Origin: Mycobacterium sp. 1164985.4
GTDB taxonomy: Bacteria; Actinomycetota; Actinomycetes; Mycobacteriales; Mycobacteriaceae
NCBI RefSeq assembly: GCF_001668575.1
Contig: NZ_LZMD01000071.1
Location: 1 to 64,000 of the forward strand
Length of the DNA stretch: 64,000 bases
Reading direction: 5' to 3'
Position numbers and translations under genes: made by a program. Under the pieces are notes generated by a model that worked only from the letters and a program-made list of their open reading frames with translations, searched no databases and was not told the DNA's origin. Shown piece by piece: positions 1 to 8,156 of this stretch (position 1 is its first letter; every line of letters starts with the position of its first letter).

Positions 1-659
1 CAGTTCACCTGGATGAGCCCGTTTATCGGGACGGCGATGATCGTCGCACCGATGAACACCCGCAGCAGTCTGCGCGGCGCCAACCAGCCGATGCGACGCA
101 TCAGCGGATCCAAGAGCCTGTCGTGCAGCTTCAAGAACCCCAGACCGTTCAGCAGATAGTAGGCGGCGTAGCCGCCCAGGAACGCCAGCGCCGGTTCGAG
201 ATTCGGTGAGATGTTCACGTACGGCCAGGACAGCGGGAAGTGCAACATGCGCGGATCGAATATCGCGAACGTCGCCCAGTTCGCCAGTGGATCCAGCACT
301 CCGGTGATCAGGCCGGCGAACGCGATGATGACCGCCCAGTGCACCTTTCGCTGCCGCCACGACAACCACACCAGGACGGTGATCAGACCGATCGCCAACG
401 GGATCGAGCTGATGGAGACGGCCAGCGGCCAGTTGTCGAAGCCGAGGAGCGGCGGATACGGGTCGGGGCCGGGATTCGGGTTCGCTTTCTTCGGGTCCCC
501 GTGCAGACCTGTCTGAATGTTCGCGATGGTCACGATGGCGAACGCCAGGTATGCGATGAAGAACAGCGACCACCCAATCCTGGCGGGCCACGGGGAGAAG
601 TGGGCTTCAGCCGGCTCTGCCGAAGCGGAGTTCGGCGTCCAATCAACGGTATTGGTCAC
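1..659 (-). CDS. AveC-like (spirocyclase family) integral membrane protein, 3' end outside window
   Basis: Reading the minus strand from GTG at 659 gives 219 codons with no stop before the window edge, so the C-terminus is missing. The protein begins VTNTVDWTPNSASAEP and has hydrophobic segments (around WSLFFIAYLAFAIVTIAN, then VSISSIPLAIGLITVLVWL, VIIAFAGLITGVLDPLANWA and FLGGYAAYYLLNGLGFL), so it is a multi-pass membrane protein. Overall it resembles the actinobacterial AveC family, whose namesake is a spirocyclase/dehydratase of avermectin biosynthesis; mycobacterial members have no established role. The start lies one base past the TGA of the upstream P450 gene, so the two are almost certainly co-transcribed and may act on the same substrate. 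Family assignment is from memory of the family's look and neighbourhood, and is moderate. Confidence 0.6.
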   Translation of the reverse strand, partial: MTNTVDWTPNSASAEPAEAHFSPWPARIGWSLFFIAYLAFAIVTIANIQTGLHGDPKKANPNPGPDPYPPLLGFDNWPLAVSISSIPLAIGLITVLVWLSWRQRKVHWAVIIAFAGLITGVLDPLANWATFAIFDPRMLHFPLSWPYVNISPNLEPALAFLGGYAAYYLLNGLGFLKLHDRLLDPLMRRIGWLAPRRLLRVFIGATIIAVPINGLIQVN

Positions 660-660
660 C

Positions 661-1857
661 TCACACCGCCACGGGAAGCGTGGACCACCCTCTGACGCTG
701 GAGGTGTGAGCGCGTTTGGCCGCAGCGTAATCGACCTCCCAGTCGGGCCATCGCTTCAGCACCTCCTCGAGCGCGACCCGCGCTTGCATCCGCGCGAGCG
801 CGGCGCCGAGGCAGAAGTGAATGCCGCGACCGAATGACAAATGAGAGGCCTGCCGGTGGATGTCGAACCGGTCCGCGTCCGGGTACTGTCGCTCGTCCCG
901 GTTCGCTGAACCGTTGATCAGCAGCATCACCGAGCCCTCGGCGACCGTCTGACCATGGAATTCGACATCACGAGCGACGTGTCGTGCCTGCACGGGCGAT
1001 GGCGCCTCGAAGCGCAGCACCTCCTCGATCGCCGTGGGAATCAGGCTGAAATCGGCCGCCAGTTCGCGGCGTTGGTCGGGGTGATCCGACAGCAGTTGTC
1101 CGGCAAAGCCGATCAGCCGCGTCGTCGTTTCGTTTCCTGCGCCGACGAGCGTGCCGGCGTAGGTCAACACCTCTCCGCGAGTCAACCGCCTGCGGCTACC
1201 GTCACGTTCCTCGATCTCGGCGTTGACCAGTTCGGTCATCAGATCGTCTGATGGGTGGTCGTATCGCCAATCGATGAACTCCTCCAGCATCGAGCCTTGT
1301 CGCGTCAGCATGTCATCGGCCGCATCGACAAGTTCGCCGTCTTTGAGTTCGAGAAGCCGGTCGGTGTTCTGACGGATGGCGATCTGCTTGTCCTCCGGTA
1401 TGCCCAACAGATATCCGATGGTGCGCATCGGCATCCATGCTCCGAGGTCGGCGATGAAGTCGAACGTCTCGGCGTTCTCGAGTGGCTCCAAGGCGCGCCG
1501 GCAGAACTCTCGCGCCAACGGTTCGATGGCAGCCATGCGCCGTGGCGTGAACACACCCGACAACAAGCTGCGATGAAAGTCGTGGATCGGAGGGTCCTCG
1601 AACAGGATGATGCCCGGCGGTACCTCGACGCCGTTGAGGATGATGTCGATGGTGGTGCCTTTGCCCGAGCGATAATCCTGCCAGTTGGCCAGCTCTCGGG
1701 CGACGTCGGTGTGCCTGCTCAGCGCGTAGAAACCGTATTTGTCGTTGCGGTAGAGCGGCGCTTCGTCGCGCAGCCTCTTCCATACGGGGTAGGGATCGTC
1801 GTCGATGTCGAAGTCGAACGGGTCGTAATACGGCTCAACCTTCACCCTGTAGGTCAC
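661..1857 (-). CDS. Cytochrome P450
   Basis: A 398-residue soluble bacterial P450. Visible hallmarks are the I-helix oxygen-activation motif VGAGNETTTR, the K-helix ExxR (EEVLR) and the heme-ligand loop FGRGIHFCLGAALAR, with the cysteine near residue 349. It should catalyse NADPH-driven monooxygenation using an external ferredoxin; the substrate cannot be read from sequence. The reading frame is open back to a GTG at 1926, but I choose GTG 1857: a TATTCT -10 hexamer lies exactly six bases upstream, the usual layout of a mycobacterial leaderless transcript, and the protein then begins VTYRVKVEPYYDPF as P450s of this class do. It is followed directly by the AveC-like gene. A Bfd-type iron-sulfur protein and a dehydrogenase are encoded divergently. 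Confidence 0.93.
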   Translation of the reverse strand: MTYRVKVEPYYDPFDFDIDDDPYPVWKRLRDEAPLYRNDKYGFYALSRHTDVARELANWQDYRSGKGTTIDIILNGVEVPPGIILFEDPPIHDFHRSLLSGVFTPRRMAAIEPLAREFCRRALEPLENAETFDFIADLGAWMPMRTIGYLLGIPEDKQIAIRQNTDRLLELKDGELVDAADDMLTRQGSMLEEFIDWRYDHPSDDLMTELVNAEIEERDGSRRRLTRGEVLTYAGTLVGAGNETTTRLIGFAGQLLSDHPDQRRELAADFSLIPTAIEEVLRFEAPSPVQARHVARDVEFHGQTVAEGSVMLLINGSANRDERQYPDADRFDIHRQASHLSFGRGIHFCLGAALARMQARVALEEVLKRWPDWEVDYAAAKRAHTSSVRGWSTLPVAV

Positions 1858-1860
1858 ACC

Positions 1861-1880
1861 GTGAGAATAGGCTTTATCGG
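1861..1880. promoter_or_regulatory. Candidate operator (copy 1 of 3) over the leaderless P450 promoter
   Basis: The 20-bp imperfect palindrome GTGAGAAT-AGGC-TTTATCGG overlaps the presumed -10 element (TATTCT on the minus strand, 1869-1864) of the P450 gene. The same pattern RTGAGAAY-N4-DTTMTCRS recurs at 1972-1991 and 4563-4582. Its position suggests repression by a dimeric regulator. The regulator is not identified and the site is inferred from sequence only. Confidence 0.5.
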
Positions 1881-1971
1881 TCGCCGTTTTGGCGGATTTC
1901 TCCCGGCTCGGCCTCCCGGTGGGCACCGCCGAGCACCCGCGTCATGGCCGCCTACCGCCACAAACGCCCGT

Positions 1972-1991
1972 ATGAGAATATGAATTCTCGC
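1972..1991. promoter_or_regulatory. Candidate operator (copy 2 of 3) in the P450 / hypothetical-Bfd-SDR divergent promoter
   Basis: ATGAGAAT-ATGA-ATTCTCGC contains a perfect 6-bp inverted repeat (GAGAAT/ATTCTC, four-base spacer) about 50 bases before the start of the plus-strand operon at 2043. It matches the sites at 1861 and 4563. Confidence 0.5.
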
Positions 1992-2042
1992 ATCGCGTGA
2001 CGTTGGGTGCACCTGCTTAGAACGGGATCGAAGGAGGCGGCA

Positions 2043-2684
2043 ATGGCTCCAGCCGCCGTACGCAGCTTCATCTTCGCCGTCGAGTTCCGGATCGCCGAAT
2101 CCGAGCGCGTGGGACCGGTGCTCGCGCAGCACGAAGAAAGTCTTCGCGATCTCGGCGCGCGGTATGCGTTCGTGTACGAGTCGGTGGTCGACCCCGGGAA
2201 GGTCCTGGTCGTCATCGGGATCCGAACCGAGCGGCCGCTGCTCGACCTCCTCCGCTCCCCGTACTTCTTCGACTGGTTCGACGCGGTCGGCATCGACGAC
2301 CTTCCCGCCGTCTTCGCCGGTGAGGTCGTCGAACGATTCGACCTCGGCGAGCCCCCCGAGCCGGGTACCGAGGTGGTGGTTGCCGCCGTCACCCGGGTCC
2401 AGAACGTCGAGGTCTTCATGGCTCGCGTGCGCGAATCACTCGCCGACTTCGCCCGCGAAGGAATCCGCCGAACACTCGTGTACCGCGCCTTCGACACCCC
2501 TCGCGAAGTGCTCTTTCTTCATCAGCTTGCGTCGGCCCGTACCGCGTTGCAGTGGATCGCGGACTCCGACATCGCTTCGGAGTGGCTGACCTCCGCCGGC
2601 GTCGGCGCCTATCCGCCCGTCTTCGTCGGGCGGTTCGTCCATGCGATGCGGCTGGCCGAGACGGCCGGGACGGATCTGCACTGA
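2043..2684 (+). CDS. Hypothetical protein with two tandem ABM/Dabb-like repeats
   Basis: A 213-residue protein started at ATG 2043, preceded by a strong AAGGAGG ribosome-binding site. An internal duplication is visible: the first half (residues ~8-105, with VYESVVDPGKVLVVIGIRT and LPAVFAGEVVERFDL) aligns with the second (~115-210, with VYRAFDTPREVLFLHQLAS and YPPVFVGRFVHAMRL). Each half looks like a small ferredoxin-like alpha/beta fold of the dimeric antibiotic-biosynthesis-monooxygenase (ABM/Dabb) type, here as a fused pseudo-dimer. There is no signal peptide or membrane segment. Its stop codon overlaps the start of the Bfd-like gene by one base, so it is the first gene of a three-gene operon. 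Function is unknown; a role in handling the P450 product is only a guess. Confidence 0.75.
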   Translation: MAPAAVRSFIFAVEFRIAESERVGPVLAQHEESLRDLGARYAFVYESVVDPGKVLVVIGIRTERPLLDLLRSPYFFDWFDAVGIDDLPAVFAGEVVERFDLGEPPEPGTEVVVAAVTRVQNVEVFMARVRESLADFAREGIRRTLVYRAFDTPREVLFLHQLASARTALQWIADSDIASEWLTSAGVGAYPPVFVGRFVHAMRLAETAGTDLH

Positions 2685-2863
2685 TGTATGTCTGCTTGTG
2701 TCTGGGCATAACGATCGAGGCGGTCTCCGATGCCGTCGCCTCAGGAGCCAGGACGTCGCGTCAGGTGTCCGACGCGTGCGGTGCCGGATCGGACTGTGGC
2801 AGGTGCCGACGAACGATCCGCTCGATCATCAAATCCGCGGAAGCGGAAACTCAAGTCAGGTAG
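2684..2863 (+). CDS. Bfd-like [2Fe-2S] ferredoxin
   Basis: A 59-residue bacterioferritin-associated-ferredoxin-type protein. It has cysteines at 4, 6, 38 and 41 (MYVCLC ... ACGAGSDCGRC), the C-x-C-x31-C-x2-C pattern that binds the [2Fe-2S] cluster in Bfd. The ATG overlaps the TGA of the preceding gene by one base. No bacterioferritin gene is near; instead it lies between a P450 and an SDR, so it may carry electrons in this oxidation cluster rather than mobilise iron. That context argument is inference; the fold assignment is firm. Confidence 0.85.
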   Translation: MYVCLCLGITIEAVSDAVASGARTSRQVSDACGAGSDCGRCRRTIRSIIKSAEAETQVR

Positions 2864-2875
2864 GAGAAGCACGGC

Positions 2876-3634
2876 ATGAGCGATCGACACTCCAATATCG
2901 AGGGCACGAGGATGCTCGTGATCGGCGCATCCTCGGGCATCGGTCACGCGCTTGCGCGGGCGGCTCACACCAGGGGCGCCCGTGTCGCGCTCGCGGCCAG
3001 ACGGGTCGAGCTCCTGTCCGGTCTGGCCGAAGAGCTCGACGGTTCCGCGCACGAGCTCGACGTCTCCGATCCACGCGCGATCGAGCGGGTCGTCGACGAG
3101 GTGGCCACGACGTTCGGTCAGCTCGACGCGGTGGTATTCACCAGCGCCGTGGTGCCGTTCGCGTTGATCGAGGAGACCGACGTCACGACGTGGTTGCACG
3201 CCTACGCCGTCAACGCGGTAGGCGCATCGCATGTGCTGCGTGCAGCGCTCCCCCACCTCGCCGACGACGCGGTCGCGCTCGTCGCGTCCAGTCACGATGT
3301 CGGTAGGCCACGCGCGGGCGTCGCGGCCTACCACGCCAGCAAGGCCGCGCTGGACGAGATCCTGCGATCATGGCGGGCCGAGCATCCGGAACTGGCCGTC
3401 ATCCGTGTCAGCGTCGGCCCGACGGAGGGCACCGAGATTCTCCGCGGGGCGGACCGGGATCTACTGGCCGATCTCTACCGGGCCTGGGCACAGGAGGGTC
3501 AGATTCCGGCGAAGATGTCCGCCGTCAATGACGTGGCCAACGCCATGCTGTCGTTGATCGCCATGTCCCGCGCCAATCCCACGGTCGTGAGCGACATCGT
3601 GAACCTGGCCCCCCGCCTGAGCGCCGGCCGATAG
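2876..3634 (+). CDS. SDR-family oxidoreductase
   Basis: A 252-residue short-chain dehydrogenase with the nucleotide-binding motif IGASSGIG near residue 17, the catalytic Ser in LVASSHD and the YHASK pair. The Arg-rich stretch after beta-2 (AARRVEL) suggests NADP(H) preference, by the usual rule for SDRs. It is the third gene of the hypothetical-Bfd-SDR operon, 12 bases after the Bfd stop, with a GGAGAAG ribosome-binding site. The expected reaction is reversible alcohol/ketone interconversion on a P450-related substrate; the actual substrate is unknown. A related SDR is encoded at 11261. Confidence 0.88.
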   Translation: MSDRHSNIEGTRMLVIGASSGIGHALARAAHTRGARVALAARRVELLSGLAEELDGSAHELDVSDPRAIERVVDEVATTFGQLDAVVFTSAVVPFALIEETDVTTWLHAYAVNAVGASHVLRAALPHLADDAVALVASSHDVGRPRAGVAAYHASKAALDEILRSWRAEHPELAVIRVSVGPTEGTEILRGADRDLLADLYRAWAQEGQIPAKMSAVNDVANAMLSLIAMSRANPTVVSDIVNLAPRLSAGR

Positions 3635-3685
3635 ATATTGCCAGTCAGGGGATTTGGATCCGTCGGCTGGGCTCCATCAGGGCGC

Positions 3686-4528
3686 TCAGCTGTTCTTCGA
3701 CATCTCTGCGGCTGCCGTGTCGGCCCACTGCGCGTGATGCCTGCCCATCGTCATGGCGCCGTTCCACCCGCCGTCGGTCCACAGCACCTCACCGCCGACA
3801 TAACTGAACCGCGGGCTGCCGAGACAGACCAGCGGCCAGGCTTGTTCCTCGGCAGTCGAATAGCGTCCGACCGGTCCGACCGCCTCATCGACGGTCTCCT
3901 TGCCCATCAGGTTCTGGAAGGCCGGCATCATCGCCGTCTCGGTCGGGCCGGGGTTGATGCAGTTGATGCGGATGCCGCGGCGGCCGAGTTCGGGATACCA
4001 CCAGCCCACCCACGCATCGATGATGTACTTCGAGTAGGCATAGCCGCTCCACGACCACAACTTTTCGTTGGCGGTGAGCCATTCGACGGCGGACTCGAAC
4101 CCCTTGGTTTCGAGCAGGCCTGTGATGACCTTGATGTGGTCCTGCCAGCCGATCGCGGCCGACGACGAGATCACGCTGATCGCCGACCCTTCGGGCATCT
4201 TCGGCACGAGCTGCTCGGCCAGGTGACGTGCCCCGACGAAGTTGACCAGAATCGTGTCCCATTCGCTGAACGGCGGACCGGGCAGCCCCGCACAGCTGAA
4301 GAGCCCGTCGACGGGGCCGTCGATGGACGCAGCGACCTCTTCGATGCTCTTGGCGTCGCGCAGATCGATCTGTAGCGCGCGGGCAACGGGAACGGTCGTC
4401 GGTTGGATGTCCAGGGCGGTGACCGTCGCACCGAGATCGGCGAGGATTTGCGCGGTCGCCTGGCCCATGCCCGACGCCGCACCCGTTACAACCACCGACT
4501 TGCCCCGGTACCTCAGCACATCGTCCAC
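3686..4528 (-). CDS. SDR-family NAD-dependent oxidoreductase
   Basis: A 280-residue SDR with TGAASGMGQ at residue ~15, an acidic residue after beta-2 (TALDIQP, suggesting NAD), the Ser motif ISSSAAIGW and YSKY as the Tyr/Lys pair. A tryptophan-rich insert (residues ~135-165, LWSWSGYAYSKY) and the layout resemble the 3-alpha-hydroxysteroid / coniferyl-alcohol dehydrogenase group, which hints at a hydrophobic cyclic alcohol substrate without proving it. It starts at GTG 4528, with AGGAG about eight bases upstream. It is convergent with the preceding SDR and divergent from the DapB-like gene at 4626. Confidence 0.87.
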   Translation of the reverse strand: MDDVLRYRGKSVVVTGAASGMGQATAQILADLGATVTALDIQPTTVPVARALQIDLRDAKSIEEVAASIDGPVDGLFSCAGLPGPPFSEWDTILVNFVGARHLAEQLVPKMPEGSAISVISSSAAIGWQDHIKVITGLLETKGFESAVEWLTANEKLWSWSGYAYSKYIIDAWVGWWYPELGRRGIRINCINPGPTETAMMPAFQNLMGKETVDEAVGPVGRYSTAEEQAWPLVCLGSPRFSYVGGEVLWTDGGWNGAMTMGRHHAQWADTAAAEMSKNS

Positions 4529-4562
4529 GGCGCGCTCCTGTAGAGAATTTCATTTACCGATT

Positions 4563-4582
4563 GTGAGAACCTACGTTATCAC
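4563..4582. promoter_or_regulatory. Candidate operator (copy 3 of 3) between SDR and DapB-like genes
   Basis: GTGAGAAC-CTAC-GTTATCAC is a 20-bp palindrome with one mismatch per arm, placed centrally in the 97-base divergent intergenic region. It matches the RTGAGAAY-N4-DTTMTCRS pattern also found at 1861 and 1972. Confidence 0.5.
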
Positions 4583-4625
4583 CGGTGTACTGTCGCACTG
4601 TGACGGTTTCGAACGGGGCCGCCCC

Positions 4626-5711
4626 ATGACCGCCGGCAGCCGCCCACTGCGGATCATTCAATGGGCCACCGGCGCTGTCGGCTCCGAAATGATCACCACC
4701 ATCCTCGATCACCGCCCCGACCTCGAGTTGGTCGGAGCCCGCGTGTATTCCGACGCCAAGAACGGGGTCGACATCGGGACCCTGGTCAACAGAGCCCCCA
4801 TCGGCGTCACCGCCACCACTGATGTCGCCGCAATCCTCGAGTTGGACGCCGACCTCGTCTTGTACGCACCGTCTTTCACCGACCTCGACGATGTCTGTGC
4901 GTTGCTCGAGAGCGGAAAGAACGTGGCAACGCCGTCATTTCTGTTCCACCCTCGGCGCATTCCCGAGGCCGACCGGGACAAGGTCCTGGCGGCGTGCGAG
5001 AAGGGCAACAGCACCATCCACGGCAGTGGGCTCAACCCGGGCAATCTGTCTGGTGTGCTGCCGCTGGCGCTGTCGGGCATGAGTCGCACGATCGATCGCC
5101 TGACGCTCCAGGAGAGGGCCGATTGGACGCTGTGGGAGAGCACCGGTATCACCTTCGATGGAATGTGGTTCGGCCGACCGGTTGACGAGGTGACCCCCAC
5201 GGCCAACACGTACCTGAATTTTCTGACGAAGCTGTTCGTCGAGCAGACCTGGTTCATCTCCGACAGCTTGAATGCCGACATCGACGACGTCTCGGTGACC
5301 CTGGAAACGGTGCCGGCAACCAAAGACCTCCAGATCTTCGATCACGTGGTGCGGCAGGGCAGCACGGCCGGGCAACGCTGGAATTTCATCGGCCACCGCC
5401 ACGGTGAACCGCTCATCGAATTCGAAACGCTCTGGACGGTCGGCGGCGAGTATCCCGACCACTGGCCCCGACCGCTCGATGGCTGGACATTGACCATCGA
5501 GGGCGACCCGTCCATGCGCACACACTTCTTTCCGCTGGCCAGCTTTACCCGCGAGGCATCGATCCAGGAGCACGTCCGCGCCGGCCTCGTCACGGTGGCG
5601 ATGCAGGTTGTCAACGCCATCCCGGCGGTCTGCGCGGCCCCCGCAGGGTTCGCGACGATGGCGGACCTGCCACTCATTCGCAGCTACACAGGATTCGGAA
5701 ACAAGCCCTGA
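4626..5711 (+). CDS. DapB-like NAD(P)-binding dehydrogenase (paralogue 1)
   Basis: A 361-residue protein whose N-terminal Rossmann domain starts LRIIQWATGAVGSEM (GxxGxx dinucleotide motif) and resembles dihydrodipicolinate reductase and 2,4-diaminopentanoate-dehydrogenase-like proteins. Despite the family name it is too long and too divergent for lysine biosynthesis. ATG 4626 is chosen because the conserved strand begins about eight residues later; the frame is open far upstream but without conserved sequence. It is homologous to the proteins at 5728, 8157 and, more distantly, 58081. Such proteins often neighbour P450s and SDRs in mycobacteria; the reaction is not established. Confidence 0.8.
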   Translation: MTAGSRPLRIIQWATGAVGSEMITTILDHRPDLELVGARVYSDAKNGVDIGTLVNRAPIGVTATTDVAAILELDADLVLYAPSFTDLDDVCALLESGKNVATPSFLFHPRRIPEADRDKVLAACEKGNSTIHGSGLNPGNLSGVLPLALSGMSRTIDRLTLQERADWTLWESTGITFDGMWFGRPVDEVTPTANTYLNFLTKLFVEQTWFISDSLNADIDDVSVTLETVPATKDLQIFDHVVRQGSTAGQRWNFIGHRHGEPLIEFETLWTVGGEYPDHWPRPLDGWTLTIEGDPSMRTHFFPLASFTREASIQEHVRAGLVTVAMQVVNAIPAVCAAPAGFATMADLPLIRSYTGFGNKP

Positions 5712-5727
5712 CATCGCTCGGCGTCAG

Positions 5728-6780
5728 TTAGCCGCTGCGGTTGGTCCAATGCGCGACAAACGGTGCGATGATCGATAGGTCATACAGCCCCGGCTCAGCC
5801 GCGACGACCGTGGGTATCGCGTTGATCGCATGCATCGCGGTGGCCAGGCACCCCTGTTCGGCGTGGTCTTCACCGGGAGAACCGATTTCGAGGTGTACTC
5901 GCATATTCGGCTCACCCTCGAAGGCGAGCTCGTATCCAATCTCGTTCGGCCAATGCGGGGCCAGATCGTCAGCCATGCGGGTGAGATGCTCGACCGATAT
6001 CGTCGTCTCGACGCAGTCGACGACCACACCGAACCGCATGGCACCGACGGTGCCCGAGGGGATCTCGCCCGCGGCGACGGTCAGCGCGCGCGGCGTCGTC
6101 ACGACCTCACGGAAGCCCTCGACCGCACGGATTCGCAGGCCGAGCGCCTGAGCAAGCACCGTCGCGCTACCGATCCATGCGCTCGCCGCGTACTCGGCGT
6201 TGGCGAGCAGTGGGGTGGTGTCGTCGGGTGCGTGCCCAAAACCCATGGCATTGAAGATCAGGTCGTGACTGGCGTAGGTGGAGTAGTTGAGCACTTCGCG
6301 GACGGTGATCCGGTTCGTCTGCTGTGTGAGCCGCGACAGTAGGGGCGCGATCGACTCGCCGAAGAAGCCTGGGTACAGGCCCACCCCGAGAAAAGACGAT
6401 TTGCCTGCCTCACAGGCATTTTCGATGCCGTCGGCCAGCGAATCGTGCAGTGAGCGCGGATGGATGAACCGGCTGCCCGTGGCGACAACATTCTTACCCG
6501 AGGCGAGCAGGTCGCAGACGTCGGCGAAGCAGCCCGGGGTGTCGGTCTCGACCTTGCCCATGTAGAGCACCACGTCGGCATCGGAGGCGATGATGGCGTC
6601 GCGGTCGTCGCTGGCGACCACTCCCGCCTCGCCGACGCCGCACAACGTGCCCGCGTCGACACCGGCTTTTGCCGGATCGTAGACACGAACACCGACGACC
6701 GTGAGATCGGGCCGACCGAGGATGTGGCGTAGCGCCATCATCCCCGTCACTCCGGTCGCCCACTGAATCACTCGCGTCAT
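5728..6780 (-). CDS. DapB-like NAD(P)-binding dehydrogenase (paralogue 2)
   Basis: A 350-residue paralogue beginning MTRVIQWATGVTGMMALRH, with VRVYDPAKAGVDAGTLCG after beta-2, exactly parallel to the copy at 8157. The N-terminal Rossmann domain is followed by a larger C-terminal half, presumably for substrate. The ATG at 6780 follows the P450 stop at 6792 by 11 bases, so P450 and dehydrogenase form one transcript and probably act in sequence, for example oxidation of a P450-generated alcohol or imine. That pairing is inference. It converges on paralogue 1 with only 16 bases between stops. Confidence 0.82.
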   Translation of the reverse strand: MTRVIQWATGVTGMMALRHILGRPDLTVVGVRVYDPAKAGVDAGTLCGVGEAGVVASDDRDAIIASDADVVLYMGKVETDTPGCFADVCDLLASGKNVVATGSRFIHPRSLHDSLADGIENACEAGKSSFLGVGLYPGFFGESIAPLLSRLTQQTNRITVREVLNYSTYASHDLIFNAMGFGHAPDDTTPLLANAEYAASAWIGSATVLAQALGLRIRAVEGFREVVTTPRALTVAAGEIPSGTVGAMRFGVVVDCVETTISVEHLTRMADDLAPHWPNEIGYELAFEGEPNMRVHLEIGSPGEDHAEQGCLATAMHAINAIPTVVAAEPGLYDLSIIAPFVAHWTNRSG

Positions 6781-6791
6781 ACGGCGCTACC

Positions 6792-8030
6792 TCAATCCCA
6801 CACGACGTCGAGTCGAGGGGGCGAGCGGAACATCGTCCCGGTGATGTAGGGCGCGGGCGCGTCGGAATCGAGCCGGAGCCCGGGTAATTCATCGAACAAG
6901 GCGTTGAAGATCTTCGTGGTCTCGAGCCGAGCCAGATGCATGCCCAGGCAGACGTGGGCCCCGTGCGCGAACCCGATGTGCGGCTTGCGTTCCCGGAATA
7001 TGTCGAACTTCTCCGGATCGTTCCACCGTGTTTCGTCGTGGTTCGCGCTACCGAGGCTGAGCATCATCGTCGCGCCCTCGGGTACGCGAACTCCGCCGAT
7101 CTCGGTGTCGCAGGTGACCTCGCGCATGAAGTTGAGCAGGGGGGTTTCCCAGCGGATGCCTTCCTCGATGGCCTGCGGCAGCAGGGTGCGGTCGGCGCGA
7201 ACCGCATCGAGCTGATCGGGGTGGGTCAGCAAGGCGAATGCCAAGCTGGCGGTCGAGCGTGAGGTGGTCTCGGCGCCGGCGGGCAGCAGGTTGCGCATGA
7301 AACCGTAAATCTGTTCGTCGGACATCTTCACGCCGTTGACCTCAGCGGCCGCGAGGATGGACACCATGTCGTCCTTGGGTTCCTTGCGCCGGTCGGCAAG
7401 GATCCCGACGAAATACTCCTTCATCTTCGCCGATGCCCGCATCGCGCAGTCCATGTCGCCGCGGAAGCCCAGTAGGTCGATCGCGAGTCGGTGGAAGTGC
7501 AGGACATCGGAATCGGGAAGTCCCAGTAGGGCTGCGATCACTCGCACCGGAATCGGCATGAACACCGCGTCGACGAGGTCGGCACGCTTGGCGTCCTTGA
7601 TTTTCGCGATTGTTCGATCGACCAGCGGGCCGACGAGTTCGGTATCCCAGCGCTTCATCGATGAGCGAGCGAAGGCGAACTCGTGGAGCTTGCGGTAGAT
7701 CGCGTGTTCGGGTTCCTGCATCTCGAGGATGGTGGGGCCCTGCAGTGGCCGCACGACGTCCTCGTAGCAGCGGGTGCTGAAGGTGATGTTGTCGGTGAAG
7801 ATCGCCTTGACGGTGTCGAACGTGTACGCCGTAAAGGTCGGTGGGCCGTCTCCCGAATTGCCGATCATGCCCATCTCGGGCCACCCGGCGTGCACCGGCG
7901 CCTGTGCGCGCAGCTCCTTGAGGAGGGGATACGGGGTGGCGTCACCGTCGGCGCCCATGCCTGCATTGAATTTGTCTTGGGCGTCTCGAATGCTCTGCTC
8001 GAGATCCTCGACGCTCGCCGGCTCGAACAT
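6792..8030 (-). CDS. Cytochrome P450
   Basis: A 412-residue P450 with I-helix PAGAETTSR, a K-helix region EEGIRWE, and heme loop FAHGAHVCLGMHLARLE, with the ligand cysteine near residue 361. The K-helix motif reads EGIR, satisfying ExxR. ATG 8030 is preferred to the open frame back to 8072 because TGAGGAG lies just before it. It is quite different from the P450 at 661 and so not a recent duplicate. The gene is co-transcribed with the DapB-like gene downstream and divergent from another DapB-like gene. Redox partners are not encoded next to it apart from the Bfd-like protein at 2684. Confidence 0.94.
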   Translation of the reverse strand: MFEPASVEDLEQSIRDAQDKFNAGMGADGDATPYPLLKELRAQAPVHAGWPEMGMIGNSGDGPPTFTAYTFDTVKAIFTDNITFSTRCYEDVVRPLQGPTILEMQEPEHAIYRKLHEFAFARSSMKRWDTELVGPLVDRTIAKIKDAKRADLVDAVFMPIPVRVIAALLGLPDSDVLHFHRLAIDLLGFRGDMDCAMRASAKMKEYFVGILADRRKEPKDDMVSILAAAEVNGVKMSDEQIYGFMRNLLPAGAETTSRSTASLAFALLTHPDQLDAVRADRTLLPQAIEEGIRWETPLLNFMREVTCDTEIGGVRVPEGATMMLSLGSANHDETRWNDPEKFDIFRERKPHIGFAHGAHVCLGMHLARLETTKIFNALFDELPGLRLDSDAPAPYITGTMFRSPPRLDVVWD

Positions 8031-8126
8031 GCGACGACTCCTCACTGCGGATCGGCCGCTATCAACATACACCCTGGTGGTTGCGAGCCTCCATCATGTA
8101 CGTTTGGCCGAAGCCATGCCATAGCC

Positions 8127-8136
8127 TTTCGCGAAA
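8127..8136. promoter_or_regulatory. Short perfect palindrome upstream of DapB-like gene
   Basis: TTTCGCGAAA, a 10-bp perfect palindrome, lies 20 bases before the TTG start at 8157, inside the P450/DapB-like divergent region. It may be an operator. It does not match the 20-bp motif seen at 1861-4582. Confidence 0.3.
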
Positions 8137-8156
8137 AGCACACCGGGAGCGTTCGA

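Noticed and set aside
211..837. Plus-strand open frames of 100-150 codons at the left edge
   Set aside because: They lie opposite the AveC-like membrane protein and the P450 end, whose minus-strand translations make sense; the plus-strand products do not.
1858..1926. Longer P450 with start at GTG 1926
   Set aside because: The extra 23 residues are not P450-like and would cover a leaderless promoter and operator just before GTG 1857.
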